DNA of 64,000 nt from Pontederia crassipes (GCA_030549335.1 JAUKPH010000026.1:744001-808000), one strand, 5' to 3'; positions 11,101 through 22,458 are shown, counted from the first letter of the stretch. Numbers and translations are program-made. The notes: generated by a model not told the origin, from the letters alone.

Positions 11101-12477
11101 TTGAAAATTAAATCACAACCAATCCTGGAATCTTCAGATAAGCGCACTTGGAGTTCAAATCCACTGTTGAAATTTGATCCTGAAATTGAAAGAACCTATC
11201 GTCGATTACGAAGAAATATAAGAAAAATGGCGGAACAAGCACGCGACAATCAGAGACTGGAGCAACAAAATGAACTGGTTCCACCACATAATAATCGGCA
11301 AGAAGATGAAGCAGAGCTTTCTATGAGAGAATATGTCTCGGCCAGATACAGTGACCGAGAATCATGCATCGTGCTGCCTGATATTAACGCAAATAATTTT
11401 GAGATAAATCCTGCAATCGTGAGGATGATACAAGCATCCCAATTTGGAGGAGGATTTCATGAAGACCCTCATGATCACCTTGACAAATTTCTTGACACTC
11501 TGAGCACCTTTAGAAATAATAATGTTTCTTCTGAAGTTATTCGTTTATTATTATTTCCTCAATCTTTACGTGACAAAGCTTCCACTTGGTTTAAAACTTT
11601 GCCTGCAGGATCGATTCATTCTTAGTTGGAGCTGGTAGAAAAGTTTGTTGAAAAATATTGTCCACCACAAAAGGCAGGCAAATATCGAAGAGAATTGAGG
11701 GCATTTGTTCAAGACGATAACGAGACATTATATGAGGCATGGGAACGATATAAAGAACTATTAGCCAGAGTTCCTGACAACAGAATTCCAAAGTGGCAAG
11801 TGATGGAAGATTTCTATCATGGATTATGACTTGCAGATCAAGATAAGCTCGACCAATCAGCAGGAGGGACGGTGTTGGGATCTAAACGCCCTAGTGAGAT
11901 ACAGGATATTATTGAAGTTGTAGCCCTCAAGTCAAGTCAAGAAAGGAGACCATCTCGCCGAACTCAAGATGTACATGCTGCACAAGGAATACGATCTTCA
12001 GAAATAGTGGCTCAGCTGGAGTCACTTAATAAAAAATTCGCACAGATGATGTTACTAATGGGAAATTCCAGCAATTATAGCCCTACAGGTAACACTTCAG
12101 ATTCAAATCAAATTGAAAATGCTAACTTTATTTCCAATCCATTTTACAGAAACAACGATTATGGTTGGAGACACAATCCGAAGTTTGCCTATAATCAGAA
12201 TCAAGGCCAATCTTCTGGTCCATCAAAAGATTATATACTGAAAAGGCAACCTGATACTCCCCAATATCAATCATCAAATCATATGTAGGAGATGATGGCA
12301 CAGATCATCGACACAATGTAAGCGTTGCAAAAGAATATGGAATCTAGAGCCACGAGTCAGGATGCATCCATTCGAAATTTGGAAAGACAACTGGGCCAGA
12401 TGGCGGCACAACTGACTGGACGTACACCAAGCAACACAGAGAAAAATCCAAGGGGGGAAGAGCAACATAGGCCTTGA
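11101..12477 (+). pseudogene. NA1 gag, broken by four in-frame stops
   Basis: A single frame from 11101 to TGA 12477 encodes an Athila-like gag. It has a basic N-terminus (FDPEIERTYRRLRR), the capsid core (NPAIVRMIQASQFGG, DKASTWFKTLPAG, YEAWERYKELL, FYHGL) and a Q/N-rich tail. It is interrupted at 11623 (TAG), 11827 (TGA), 12286 (TAG) and 12319 (TAA). All four are explained by single C-to-T or G-to-A changes and there is no frameshift. The frame opens after a stop with TTG; an ATG lies at 11227, but recognisable gag sequence begins upstream of it. No CCHC zinc knuckle is visible and no protease follows, unlike autonomous relatives. Confidence 0.88.
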
Positions 12478-13842
12478 TTTTCATCAGAACTAAGTCAAGC
12501 TGACGACTATAAATCAGAACTATTTCTATCTTTTATTTATTTATTTATTTATTTAATTTTTTTTATTTTTTTTAGATTAGTCTAATTAGTTGTTAATTAA
12601 TATCTTAGTTTTGGGAGATAGTTTTATTTTATTTTATTTTAATTAGGCATCATATTTTTATATCGAGTCATCTAATCGATATTTCTTTTTGTGCACGGAG
12701 CGGATTCGGATACGTCGACCGAGCATTAACACGTCGGCCATGACCTCAGACATGACAAGCTGAGACGTATAGCAGGCCGTAAAAATCGGAAAACGTACGC
12801 CGAGCAACACCTGACACTGACATGATTACATCTTCGAAAAATGCCACATGTTCTTCTTACGGCCGACTTGCCATAAGGCAAAATGACAAGACGCTACCAC
12901 CTCGTTACGGCCGAGGATTACATAGATGACCACGCCAGATGTCTTTTTACGGCCGAGGTGTTGTGCGATCACACCACGGATGAGAATGACAAGACAAAAG
13001 CTTCTGACATCTGCATGCACAAGTCCAATCGAAAAAAAATATGTATGCTTTTGCTTTTACGCCCGGATTTGACCCTTCACTACGCGCTGTCGAAACAGGT
13101 ATTACCCCCATAAATTCATCTATAAAATACTTACCACCTTCTCGTGTTATGCAGATCAATCACCGCCTCACCCTTTCTTCCTTACGGCCGAGGTTCCAGC
13201 GCTCCCCTCTTCCTTACGGCCGGTCTTCCACACCGCGGACCGGAGAGGACCCCATTATGCCCCGGGTGCGTTACGGCCGAGCCACCGTGCACCGAGATAT
13301 CATCTTCTTTACGGCCGAAGTCACACCGCGCACCGTCGCTCTCTTACGGCCAAACTCCAATCTCCGGCCGAGCTTTTCTCCTTATGGCTGAGACGTCAGC
13401 TGCCATCACCACGGTCGTCACCTTACGGGCACAATTTACACCATCATTGACTCCGGCCAAGGTTCTTCATCGACTTCCTGTTCCTTACGGACGAGAAGCC
13501 AAAGTGCCCTCTACTTCTTACGGCCGAGCTTCATCAACTACGACAGAAGTTCTTCATCAACCAGTTCCTTATGGCCAAGATCCTCTCTGCTTACGGCCGA
13601 GTCACGACCTTCAGCTCTTCATCGAATACTACGGTCGAAACCTCAGTCGCTTCCACCGAGCCGACACCTTTTCTTTGTTGATTTTTGTCCAGATAAAAAT
13701 GAGGCGATTTGCTAATATATGGAGGTGACGTCGCGAACGACGACATCCGAATGCTCAACCGGTCCATCAGCCCTCACAATTAATATCCTACCCCGGAGAT
13801 TATTATTGGATTAAGCCGGAGTATCAAGCTTGATATGAACGG
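12478..13842 (+). other. NA1 spacer between gag and ORF2, CGGCCG-rich
   Basis: Begins with T-rich repeats (12530-12570), then becomes GC-richer with dense TTACGGCCGA words from 12857 to 13590. Overlapping open frames at 13041-13391 and 13144-13728 arise because the repeated word reads as PYGR, LRPR or TAE. They look like by-products of the repeat, not genes. Confidence 0.7.
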
Positions 13843-15375
13843 ATGTCTGAGATTCGAATTCATGCCACCAGATTTTCAGATACTGAATTGCTGAGGGAGT
13901 ATAATTTACTTGCAGATATTCATCTATTATTTTCTCAGATTGGACTCTCTAACTTTGTGCATTCTTGGTGGCCAACTTATGAAGTACTAATTATGGAATT
14001 TCTCTCATCCTTGGAGGTCTTTAATTTAGATGGCAGGAACTATGATCAACCCCGCATTTCATTCCAACTTTATGGGCGATCCTTTACTCTCACTCTAGGA
14101 GAGATTAATAATATCTATGGATTCCCCAATCATGGATCTCCTTCTGTACCTGCTGACTTTGATGCTGAAACTTTTTGGAAACAGATAACAGAAGAAGACC
14201 GATTGGTTTGGAACACAGCTAAAGACAGCTCAATTCAAAATCCTGTTCTGCGCTATGTCCATCGCATGCTAAGCAACACCTTAAGTGGACGCAGTGATAA
14301 TGATGGTGCCGTCTCAGAGGGAGAGTTATATCTCATCCACAGCGTGCTTCACAGAACTCCTGTTAATGTGGGTGCCTTCCTCATTCGTCGATTCCAGCGC
14401 CGCAGTACTCATCGTGGCGGTAGCATTAATATGGGTGCCCTTCTCACACCTATTGCTCAGCACCTACAACTTGACTTGGATGATCTCGAAGCTATGCCAG
14501 GAAACACTCACCTCACTCATAGGACCATTCAAGCTATGGGTCTCGTGAAGGCCAACAACTCAGTGATCAAAGTTTTTATTTTTAAAGGCCACCATCAGGA
14601 GGTGCCCTGCTCAAATCGAGATGCTTTCACGCCAATTAATCCAAATAATTGGCTCCTTTTTAGGCAGGTCATAACTCCAGTAATCCCACCTGCAGGACCA
14701 TCTACCTCTGTCGGACAGCTACACCAGGATGAACCTTTCTCCTGGTTTGATTCTACTGATTATGCGGCAGCCCAACCCTACCTTCAACAGCCACAAGGAT
14801 TCCAGGCTGCATCACCGGTAGCTTCCCAATATGCCACATCCGTCCATTTACCTTATATGCCGGTGCCTTCTCCGATTCCATCTCCAACACAAGAGAGCTC
14901 TTCTGATTCCTCGTTCATACCTTCTACTCCTTATGAGGAACGCGACTCGATGGAAGTATCTGCCCCTTTACAAGTACCTGTGCAGAATCGCTATATAGCA
15001 CCGGAGCCCACTTTTACTTCAGCCCCAGAGCAGACTTACTATTCACCTCCGCCACCTCAGCCTGACTATTCTTCCATGCAAAACTTATGGAGATCAATGT
15101 ATGATGAACAACTTCATCAAGCAGGGGAGTTTCACACTTTTCAAGAAGAGCAACTTCGTCAGTCAGGACAGTTGCACGCTATTCAGGAAGAGCAACTTAG
15201 ACAAGTCCAAGAGTTGACCAACATCCGAGCCGATTTTAGAAATATGGATGATCGTCAGGGTCGCTTCGAATCCCTTCAGAATCAGCATGCACGCATGACG
15301 AGGCGCATCCATGAGTATCATATGCGCCAAGGAAATCTCGGCTACCATCCACCATCGCCACCCCGCAGACAGTAA
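13843..15375 (+). CDS. NA1 ORF2: ATHILA ORF-1-like protein, 510 aa, intact
   Basis: The longest uninterrupted frame in the window. Residues about 20-290 resemble, from memory, the ATHILA ORF-1 family (unknown function) of plant gypsy elements. Landmarks are YEVLIMEFLSSLEVF (about 45-60), ISFQLYGRSFTLTLGEINNIYGFP (about 70-95), NPVLRYVHRMLSNTLSGR (about 130-147) and a GGSINMGALLTPIA block (about 193-207). A P/Q/S-rich linker follows (about 300-410). The C-terminus is probably coiled coil, with three repeats around QEEQLRQ (about 424-455). There is no signal peptide or membrane segment, so an envelope role is not supported. ATG 13843 is the first in-frame start; the upstream ATG at 13835 is out of frame. 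It is intact although gag has four stops. Confidence 0.72.
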   Translation: MSEIRIHATRFSDTELLREYNLLADIHLLFSQIGLSNFVHSWWPTYEVLIMEFLSSLEVFNLDGRNYDQPRISFQLYGRSFTLTLGEINNIYGFPNHGSPSVPADFDAETFWKQITEEDRLVWNTAKDSSIQNPVLRYVHRMLSNTLSGRSDNDGAVSEGELYLIHSVLHRTPVNVGAFLIRRFQRRSTHRGGSINMGALLTPIAQHLQLDLDDLEAMPGNTHLTHRTIQAMGLVKANNSVIKVFIFKGHHQEVPCSNRDAFTPINPNNWLLFRQVITPVIPPAGPSTSVGQLHQDEPFSWFDSTDYAAAQPYLQQPQGFQAASPVASQYATSVHLPYMPVPSPIPSPTQESSSDSSFIPSTPYEERDSMEVSAPLQVPVQNRYIAPEPTFTSAPEQTYYSPPPPQPDYSSMQNLWRSMYDEQLHQAGEFHTFQEEQLRQSGQLHAIQEEQLRQVQELTNIRADFRNMDDRQGRFESLQNQHARMTRRIHEYHMRQGNLGYHPPSPPRRQ

Positions 15376-15489
15376 ATCTGATTGTGTCTTTTCCCTTTTC
15401 TTTATTTTCATTTCTTTAATTTTCCTTTTTATTGCATATGTATCACTTTCCCTTGCTGGCTTAACACTGAGGATAGTGTCTAGTTCAAG

Positions 15490-15500
15490 CTTGGGGGAGT
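15490..15500 (+). promoter_or_regulatory. Internal purine tract (possible second PPT)
   Basis: CTTGGGGGAGT lies about 1.05 kb before the 3' LTR and matches the terminal tract CATGGGGGAGT. Equivalent tracts occur in NA2 (near 23074, minus) and in the Athila element (54653). Confidence 0.5.
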
Positions 15501-16523
15501 TTGTATTTCATGCATTGCATGTTTCTTTCTGTAAAAAAAAAATCCAAAAAAACTGAAAAATTTGAAAAAATTTCGAAGAATACCATTGCATGCATTTATT
15601 TTGCTACCATCTTACTAACTTTTATCTTACTGTTTTAATTATCTTTAAGTAAAGTTCAAAGACATATTGTTAATTGATGAAATTTTAATACTTTTCTTTC
15701 TTATCACTTGCTATTTTAGTATCAAACTTATAGACTGTGTGCCCATGCTAAATTGAATTATGAATGACTAGACGACAAAATCATATTCATGTCTTTTTAT
15801 TTTAAGTCTTGATAGTAGTAGCCTTCTTATTGACCATATCAAGTACTTTTTGAGCTTATAAAAAAAGAAGGGTTAGTTAAACCCCAACAAATAAAAAAAA
15901 TGAATAAAGTTATGTGTAGGTACAAAAGTGTTATCCGGAACCAAGGTGTGTTCGGGTAATTAAATCCGTAGGGGTTCATGCTTGGCGACCTAAGGGCAAC
16001 TACTCTGGGATCCGTCGATCGAAAACCAGCTACATGGACCATCTTGTGGAATATGGAGAAGCACAGGAGTACTGAACCATGGCTAAGTTCGAACTCTTCA
16101 TTCAGAACCTTGGTTGTTCGGGCAAGTAAACTCGAGGGGTGCTTTATCACCTGGTGCCCTAAGGTCATCTGGTCTGGGAGTCATCAGTCTAAAGCCCGCT
16201 ACATGGTCTTCCTTGTGCAATCCTGCTTGAAGATTAGAACATTTAAAATGATTGAATATAAAAATGAAAAGAAAAAGTTTTAAGCTCAATTAGTACTTAT
16301 GTGTTCAATATTAATGCTATTATTTGACAGATAATTTATTTTTTCGCAAGGCTGAAATTGAGATTGTTTAAATTTGTGTAGCATTCAGAACCTCTATGAA
16401 GCTAAGTGCATGGAAAATGGTGAGATACTGAGTAGCAGGTGTGCAGAAGAATTGTGTAAGAAAATTAATCAGTTGACAATGTGGCGGCAATGATGGAACT
16501 TTCTTGAGCCTTGCTTTAAATTT

Positions 16524-16541
16524 TTGCTTGAGGACAAGCAA
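16524..16541 (+). other. Conserved hairpin upstream of PPT
   Basis: TTGCTTG-AGGA-CAAGCAA is a perfect 7-bp stem with a 4-nt loop, about 10 nt before the purine tract. The same sequence occurs at 22441-22458 (NA2, minus) and 55637-55654 (Athila). Confidence 0.75.
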
Positions 16542-16550
16542 GACTTTAAG

Positions 16551-16562
16551 CATGGGGGAGTT
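16551..16562 (+). promoter_or_regulatory. NA1 polypurine tract
   Basis: CATGGGGGAGTT immediately precedes the 3' LTR. Confidence 0.85.
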
Positions 16563-18141
16563 TGATGCATGCAAAATACAACATATTTTAGATTATTATT
16601 TTAATTAATTTTTCTGTAATTTGATCATGGCATGCATCATTTTTAGTCACTTTTAATCATAATTCCGGATTTATCAATTTTAATTACTAATTCTTTGAAT
16701 ATTTTAATTGTGGATGAATTAACTAAATTTTGATAATTATTTTGCAGGAAAAGCCGAGATTAGGATAAAGAATTTATTTCTTACGGCCGAGATTTGGCTT
16801 TACCCCCAAGACGTTTTGGCCGAAATTAAAAGGGGGTAAAGATAAAAGGAATTTTATCTTTTGGGCGTAATGGCATGAAGATGATCACTTTTTGGCCGAG
16901 AATCAAAGGGGTAACAATTAAATGATTTTATCTTTTGGGAGTAACAAGATTAAATTCTTTATTACGGCCGAGATCTATAGGGCGTAAAGATAAAAGAAAG
17001 ACGTTTTGGCCGAGATTCAGAGGGGGTAAAGATAAAAGGATTTATCTTTTCAAAGAATTATCGTTTTTGGCCGAGATTTATCCGTGAATTTAAATTCGGC
17101 CGTACATCACGATCAACAAGAAGATCCGTCCGCACCTATAAATACGTGAAGAATCCGTCGTTCCAAAGTGTGCTCTGAAGTTCAGGTTTCTTCCACGGCG
17201 AGTCGTGAGCTCTGCAGGCTACGACCAAGAGGAGAGAGGTGTGACGGCTGGAGGTTGATCGCGACCCTGATCAAGTCCGAGAGGCTGCCCGACTGTTTGC
17301 CAGATTCGAGATCTCTATTTTGGGTGTAATTCTTTCAATTTTTATGATTTGTATTTTATTATCTCTCCGAAATTTCTAGGATGAACTCCATATTTTTAGG
17401 AGATTATTAATTGAAGGGAAATGTTTGGACCCTATTTTATTTACTTTAATCTTTTCTGATCAATTATTAATTATGTTTAATGCTTTTATATTAGTTAATT
17501 AAATTTCTGAATTAAGGTATACCAGTTTGTGGAGTGTTTAATTTCAGAATTCATTATACTAATTATAATTGATTTTATTTGGAATTAATAATTGACATAA
17601 ATTTGATAACTAGTGTGTGGAGAATCAAGTTTGTGTGGTCTATTAATCTATACCAGTTTGTGGAGCGATTAATAGTCTAGAGAATTCAATTTAATGCATC
17701 TTAATTTTAATATGATTTTGGGGGTACCAGTCGTGGAGACTTCAATTCTTATTAAATTAAGATAGTTCTATATGATTAGATTGAGGGATGCCAGTCGTGG
17801 AGACGACAAGTTAATCATGTTAGATTACTTTAGGGAGACTCTAATCCATCTTTAAAGATTAAATTTATCTTTTATGGTTCAAATATTTATCCTGATCTAT
17901 TTTCATCCTAAGGCCTAACTTCAACACCACTATCTTATCTTTATTTTATTTTTTTTATTTTATTTTATAAAACTCATTTTCACAATCCATGTTTTTTCTC
18001 TCTTATTAATTTATAAATTCAGATATTGAATTAATAATATTCCTCGTGGGTTCGACACTCTTACTCCTTTTTACTATATTACTTGAGCGACTAGTGCACT
18101 TGCTAGCGATTTTATTTTGCTACATCATCTCATACGCATCA
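16563..18141 (+). mobile_element. NA1 3' LTR
   Basis: 1,579 bp, TGATGCATGC...ACGCATCA. It keeps CGGCCG at 16784, 16965 and 17097 where the 5' LTR has transitions. Confidence 0.92.
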
Positions 18142-18720
18142 GCCATCACCTGAATGGGTGTTTGTGATTTATCAGTGCTATATGAACTAATGTAATAATG
18201 TAAAAAATGAAAGATGAAGGCAAGAAGTAAATGCCTTTCACCTCACGGTGGTTGAGACTTCTTTGGAAAATAATGCCATCACCTAAAAGATGTTTGAGAC
18301 TTCCTAGTGCTTTATGGAGAAATATAACGATGATGTAAAGATGAAAGATGTGGTAAGAAGTAAATGTCTTTCACCTTATAGTGATTGGGACAAATTAGGA
18401 AATAATGCCATCACCCAAACAGAGTTTGAGGTTTTCCAGTAGTAAATGCTTTTCGCTTTATAGTGACTGAGACTTCTTTGGAAATAATGCCATCACAAAA
18501 AAGGTGTTTGAGATTTTCCAACGCCGAATTAACTGATGTAAGAATGTTAAATTGTATTGATTATTAGGCAAAGAAGAAGTATGTTACATGGAGAATGTAA
18601 TGAAAATAACACATGAATGTAATGTTGAGAAGTAAATGCCTTTCACTCACGGTGATTGAGACTTCTCAAAAAATAATGCCATCACTCTAAAGGTGTTTGA
18701 GATTTTCCAATGTAAAGATG
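18142..18720 (+). repeat. NA1 right TSD and irregular tandem repeat, right part
   Basis: GCCAT at 18142-18146 completes the TSD. Copies of AATAATGCCATCAC then occur near 18268, 18403, 18486 and 18675, so the period varies from about 80 to 190 bp. It continues the array at 7484-7696. Confidence 0.7.
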
Positions 18721-19556
18721 GAAAATATCATATGATAATGTAAATGCATGCAAGGTTATAATGTGCCCCAATGATATTATAGGGAAATAAAAGAAAGAAA
18801 AATGAATGGATGAATATCCAAATGGTTATAAGGTAATCGCGAGGAAATGTAATGAATGAAAAGGAAGAAAGAAATAATGTCAAGTAATGAATAAGGATTT
18901 AGGAGTTATAAAGAAACTCCTAGAATACACATGACAATGGAAATGAAATGCAATGATATGTTTATGTTATATATGTTATGAATGATATGAATGCATGTTT
19001 TTATGGTATGGTACTTGCAGATGATTCTAAGGTAATGTGAGTATGTCAAAATCATTATGTTTCAAGAATGACTTTTTAAGAATGAATGATATGCATGATG
19101 CGATGTAAGGATCATGGTATAATTCATGGCATGCATGTGAATATGTTATGTTATTATGATGATAAAACATGCATCGCATGTAGAAGCATGTGATAGGTTA
19201 TTATGGCATGCATGACCTTTACATAGTTTATCTGGGAAATCCTACACTCTATATCCGTGCAAGTAACTAAGGTTAAATGATGGATGGCAGATCAAGCTCA
19301 TGACAAAGAGTTGCACATGCTTAGGGTCAAATAAATGTTATGGTTATAGTTGAACACTGAGTCTAATGATGTAATGAAGATTTTCGACATTTAATGTCCT
19401 ATATAGTAGTAGTTATAAATAGATTTTAGATATTTATTATGATTTTCTCTAAATTATTAAGTCTTCTGCTATTAAATGATGTATGGCGAATGAGCTATCG
19501 ACACGAAATTGTCCTAAATGACCAAAACTTTTAGGGTGGATTTTTGGATCATTACA

Positions 19557-19812
19557 TCAATACCTGCAGTGCTCCTCTCACCCACTCTTTCCCAATGAAT
19601 AGAAGAAAACCAGTTTGAAGCAATTGTTTGAGCTGGTTTATGCAAGCTGAATCCAGCAAAAAAGGATTCATGCTTTATCTATTTTTTTCCTTTTCTTGTG
19701 CCACTCATTGCTCCTTCCTCATACTTTGCATTTGTAGCCTTGCTTCGATCTTTCGGCCACCTTGGATGACAAAGGCAATATTATTGTTAGACGTGAGTAT
19801 AATGGGCTCACA
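19557..19812. other. Short spacer between two LTRs
   Basis: 256 bp between the end of the split LTR fragment and the TSD of the solo LTR. A plus-strand frame crosses it (19628-19861) but runs into the LTR and resembles nothing I know. It may be older host DNA. TCACA at 19808-19812 is the left TSD of the solo LTR. Confidence 0.4.
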
Positions 19813-20653
19813 TGTAACAGATCGAATTTTCATAAAAAATAAAAATTTTTTAAACTTTTGACGTCGGACTTTTGGGCACTCAAAAACTGAAACGGGCGCC
19901 CGATGTCGCAACGAGTCAGTAGCTCCACCAACGTTTGGAAGTGCAACGGACAAAAATGAGAAGATATCTTTTGATCTTCTTCTCTATCCATTACACCACT
20001 ATAAAGACGGCGGATTCATAACCTCTCTACTCATGAGCTCAAGAGAGTTATGGCCGAAACCCCCACCATTATGCCATTAAAAGCCCAGCTCCTCTCTCTT
20101 TTATGTCTTCTTCCTCATCCTCTCATCTTCCCTCGATTTCTGTGTTTTTCCTTCTCCACAATTTGGTTCCGACTAGAGGACATGAGGACAAGTTCTACAG
20201 GCATCGAGGGTGCGCAAAGGCAAAGAGGACGAGGGTGGGATGACTAATGCTTCATCATTTGAAGATGTTCAAAAGAATCATAAAAAATGTATATTTTCGG
20301 GATGTAGTTCATGGGATTCTTTTTGAGGGATTTTGCATGTCTTAAGGTTATGGGAGGGTTAAGATCCATGCTAGTATTGGTAGAAATCGTGCATTATAAT
20401 AATTATAAAGGCATAGATACGTTTCCTTCGATTCTTGATCATGGCCGAATGTAGTGCATGATAAGTATGAGTTGTTAAACTATTGGTAGTTATATGATGA
20501 CTGATTTCATGTTGTTGAATTGATAACTTCTATTGTCTGGAACTAAGATTTGGAATCCTTTTATGCTTGATGATAAGGGATTGGCAAATTACTTCATATG
20601 AAAGAAAACAATACGAATGATATGCTTCGTATGAGATTTATGTTTTGATATGC

Positions 20654-22419
20654 TGATGCCTAAAATGATGTAGCAAAATAAAATCGCTAGCAACTGCACT
20701 AGTCGCTCGAGTAACATAGTAATAGGAGTAAAGAGTGTCGAACCCAAGAGGAATATTATTAATTTAATATCTGAATTTATAAATTAATAAGAGAAGAAAA
20801 ACATAGATTTTGAGATAAGATAATTGCGTTGAAGTTAAGCCTTAGGATGAAAATAGATCGGGATAAATATTTAAATCATAAAAGATAAATTTAATCTTTA
20901 AAGATGGATTAGAGTCTCCCTAAAGTGCTAATCTAACATGATTAACTTGAGATCTCCACAACTGGCATCCCCTCAACCTATGCATGAGCATGCAGAACTA
21001 TCTTAATTTAATAAGAATTGAAGTTTTCACAACTGGCATCCCATCAAATCATATTAAAATTAAGATGCGTTATGTTGGATTCCCTAAACTATTAATCACT
21101 CCACAAACCGGTATAGATTAACAGACCACACAAACTTAATTCTCCACACACTAGTTATCAAATTTATGTTAATTATTAATTTTGAAATAAAATCAATTAA
21201 TTTAATTAATGAACTCTGAAATCAAATAGTCCACAATTGGTAATTACTCAACTCAGAAATCCAAATAATTAAATCAAAAGCACTAAGCACAATTAATAAT
21301 TGATCAGAAATTAAAACAAAGAAAATAGGATTAAAATAATTTTCCATCAATTAATAATCTCCTAAAATAAAAGGTCTAAAAACATGGAGTTCATCCTAGA
21401 AATTTTGGAGAGATAATAAAAATATAAATGATGAAAATCGAAAGAATTACACCCAAGATAAGAACAACAAGAAGGTTGAAGCTTCGGAGCACGGGTAGAT
21501 ATTAGGACAGTCTTTCAGACTTGATCAGAGTCGTGATCATCCTCCGCCGTCGCACCTCTCCTCTTGGTCATAGCCTGCAGAGCTCCCGACTCCACTATCA
21601 AAGAAACTTGGACTTCAAAGCACGAGTTGGGACGATGGCTTCCTCCTCTATTTATAGGTGCAGATGGCATATGACCGTGTTTAACGGAGATAATCTTTAC
21701 GTGCTTCAAATCTCAGCCGACAAATAAAACTTTGGTTAATGATAAAAACTTATCCGTTTGTCGCCAGGTGATAAACTCCTCTTTGATTCTCCGCCACCAA
21801 ATAATGATAGTGGTTTTGCACCTGATGATTGGTTAATGACCGATGATACTTACGGATGTTATGGCTGATAATCTTGAATATTGGATAATGATGAAATGCT
21901 TCTCAATGCTTTATCGCCCAATGATAGGAATATCACCTTGGTTAATGTAAGTTTTGCACCCAATAATAGAGACATCTCCTAGGTTAATGATAAAGTTTTG
22001 CACCCAATGATAGAAACATCACCTTCGTTAATGATAGCATATTGTGCCTAATGATCTCTTCATGATTGGATATTACAACTAATTATAGTGTTTGCGCCCT
22101 TGATCACAGCCATTAAAAATAAACTTTTTATGATTGTATTGATTTGGCACCCCATGATGACCTTCATTTATGTTTTACGCCCAATGATTAAATGTCATCT
22201 TGATCATGCACGAATTGACTTTTGAGTCGTAATCCTGCATAGTAATTTCCATTATTTAATTAGTTTGTTCATAATTAAAATATTCAAAAAATTAATAATC
22301 AGAATTGATAAATCTAGAATAATGACTAGAAATAACCTAAAATGATGCATGCCACGATAAAATTACAAAAATATTAATTAAAATAATAGAATGAAATATG
22401 TTATACTTTGAATGCATCA
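20654..22419 (-). mobile_element. NA2 3' LTR
   Basis: 1,766 bp. The minus strand starts TGATGCATTC at 22419 and ends AGGCATCA at 20654. TATA box on the minus strand is near 21648-21655. It contains repeated GGTTAATGAT / CACCCAATGATAG words at 21830-22030 that lengthen it relative to NA1. Confidence 0.88.
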
Positions 22420-22458
22420 AACTCCCCCAAGCTTAAAGTCTTGCTTGTCCTCAAGCAA
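22420..22458 (-). promoter_or_regulatory. NA2 polypurine tract and hairpin
   Basis: On the minus strand the hairpin TTGCTTG-AGGA-CAAGCAA (22458-22441) is followed by CTTGGGGGAGTT and then the 3' LTR, in the same order and spacing as in NA1. Confidence 0.85.

Larger units (their letters stand above)
15376..16562 (+). other. NA1 3' non-coding region
   Basis: Follows the ORF2 stop. It holds an internal purine tract (15490-15500), an AT-rich stretch, two related blocks near 15930-16040 and 16105-16210 that share GGAACCAAGGTGTGTTCGGG / AGAACCTTGGTTGTTCGGG-type sequence, then the hairpin and terminal purine tract. No gene seen. The homologous region is retained in NA2. Confidence 0.7.
7697..18141 (+). 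mobile_element. NA1: complete non-autonomous Athila-like LTR element
   Basis: 10,445 bp with two near-identical LTRs (1,580 and 1,579 bp, ends TGATG...CATCA), a perfect TSD (GCCAT), a primer site complementary to tRNA-Asp, a long non-coding leader, a gag, a second ORF of 510 codons, and a purine tract before the 3' LTR. No protease, RT, RNase H or integrase can be found in any frame. The tRNA-Asp primer, gag type and ATHILA ORF-1-like product place it near the Athila group. The LTRs differ by an indel of about 17 bp and scattered transitions, so the insertion is moderately young for this window. Confidence 0.92.
7455..19556 (+). mobile_element. Chromovirus-type LTR fragment split by NA1
   Basis: 7455-7696 and 18147-19556 join across NA1 into about 1.65 kb of LTR. 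The right end (GATCATTACA at 19556), the GGATGGCAGATCAAGCTCATGA block near 19283 and the TGGCGAATGAGCTA block near 19484 match the 3' ends of the solo LTRs at 26.9-27.3 and 31.3-31.6 kb. The 5' part is missing; it may have been lost when Chr-1 arrived on the left. Confidence 0.65.
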
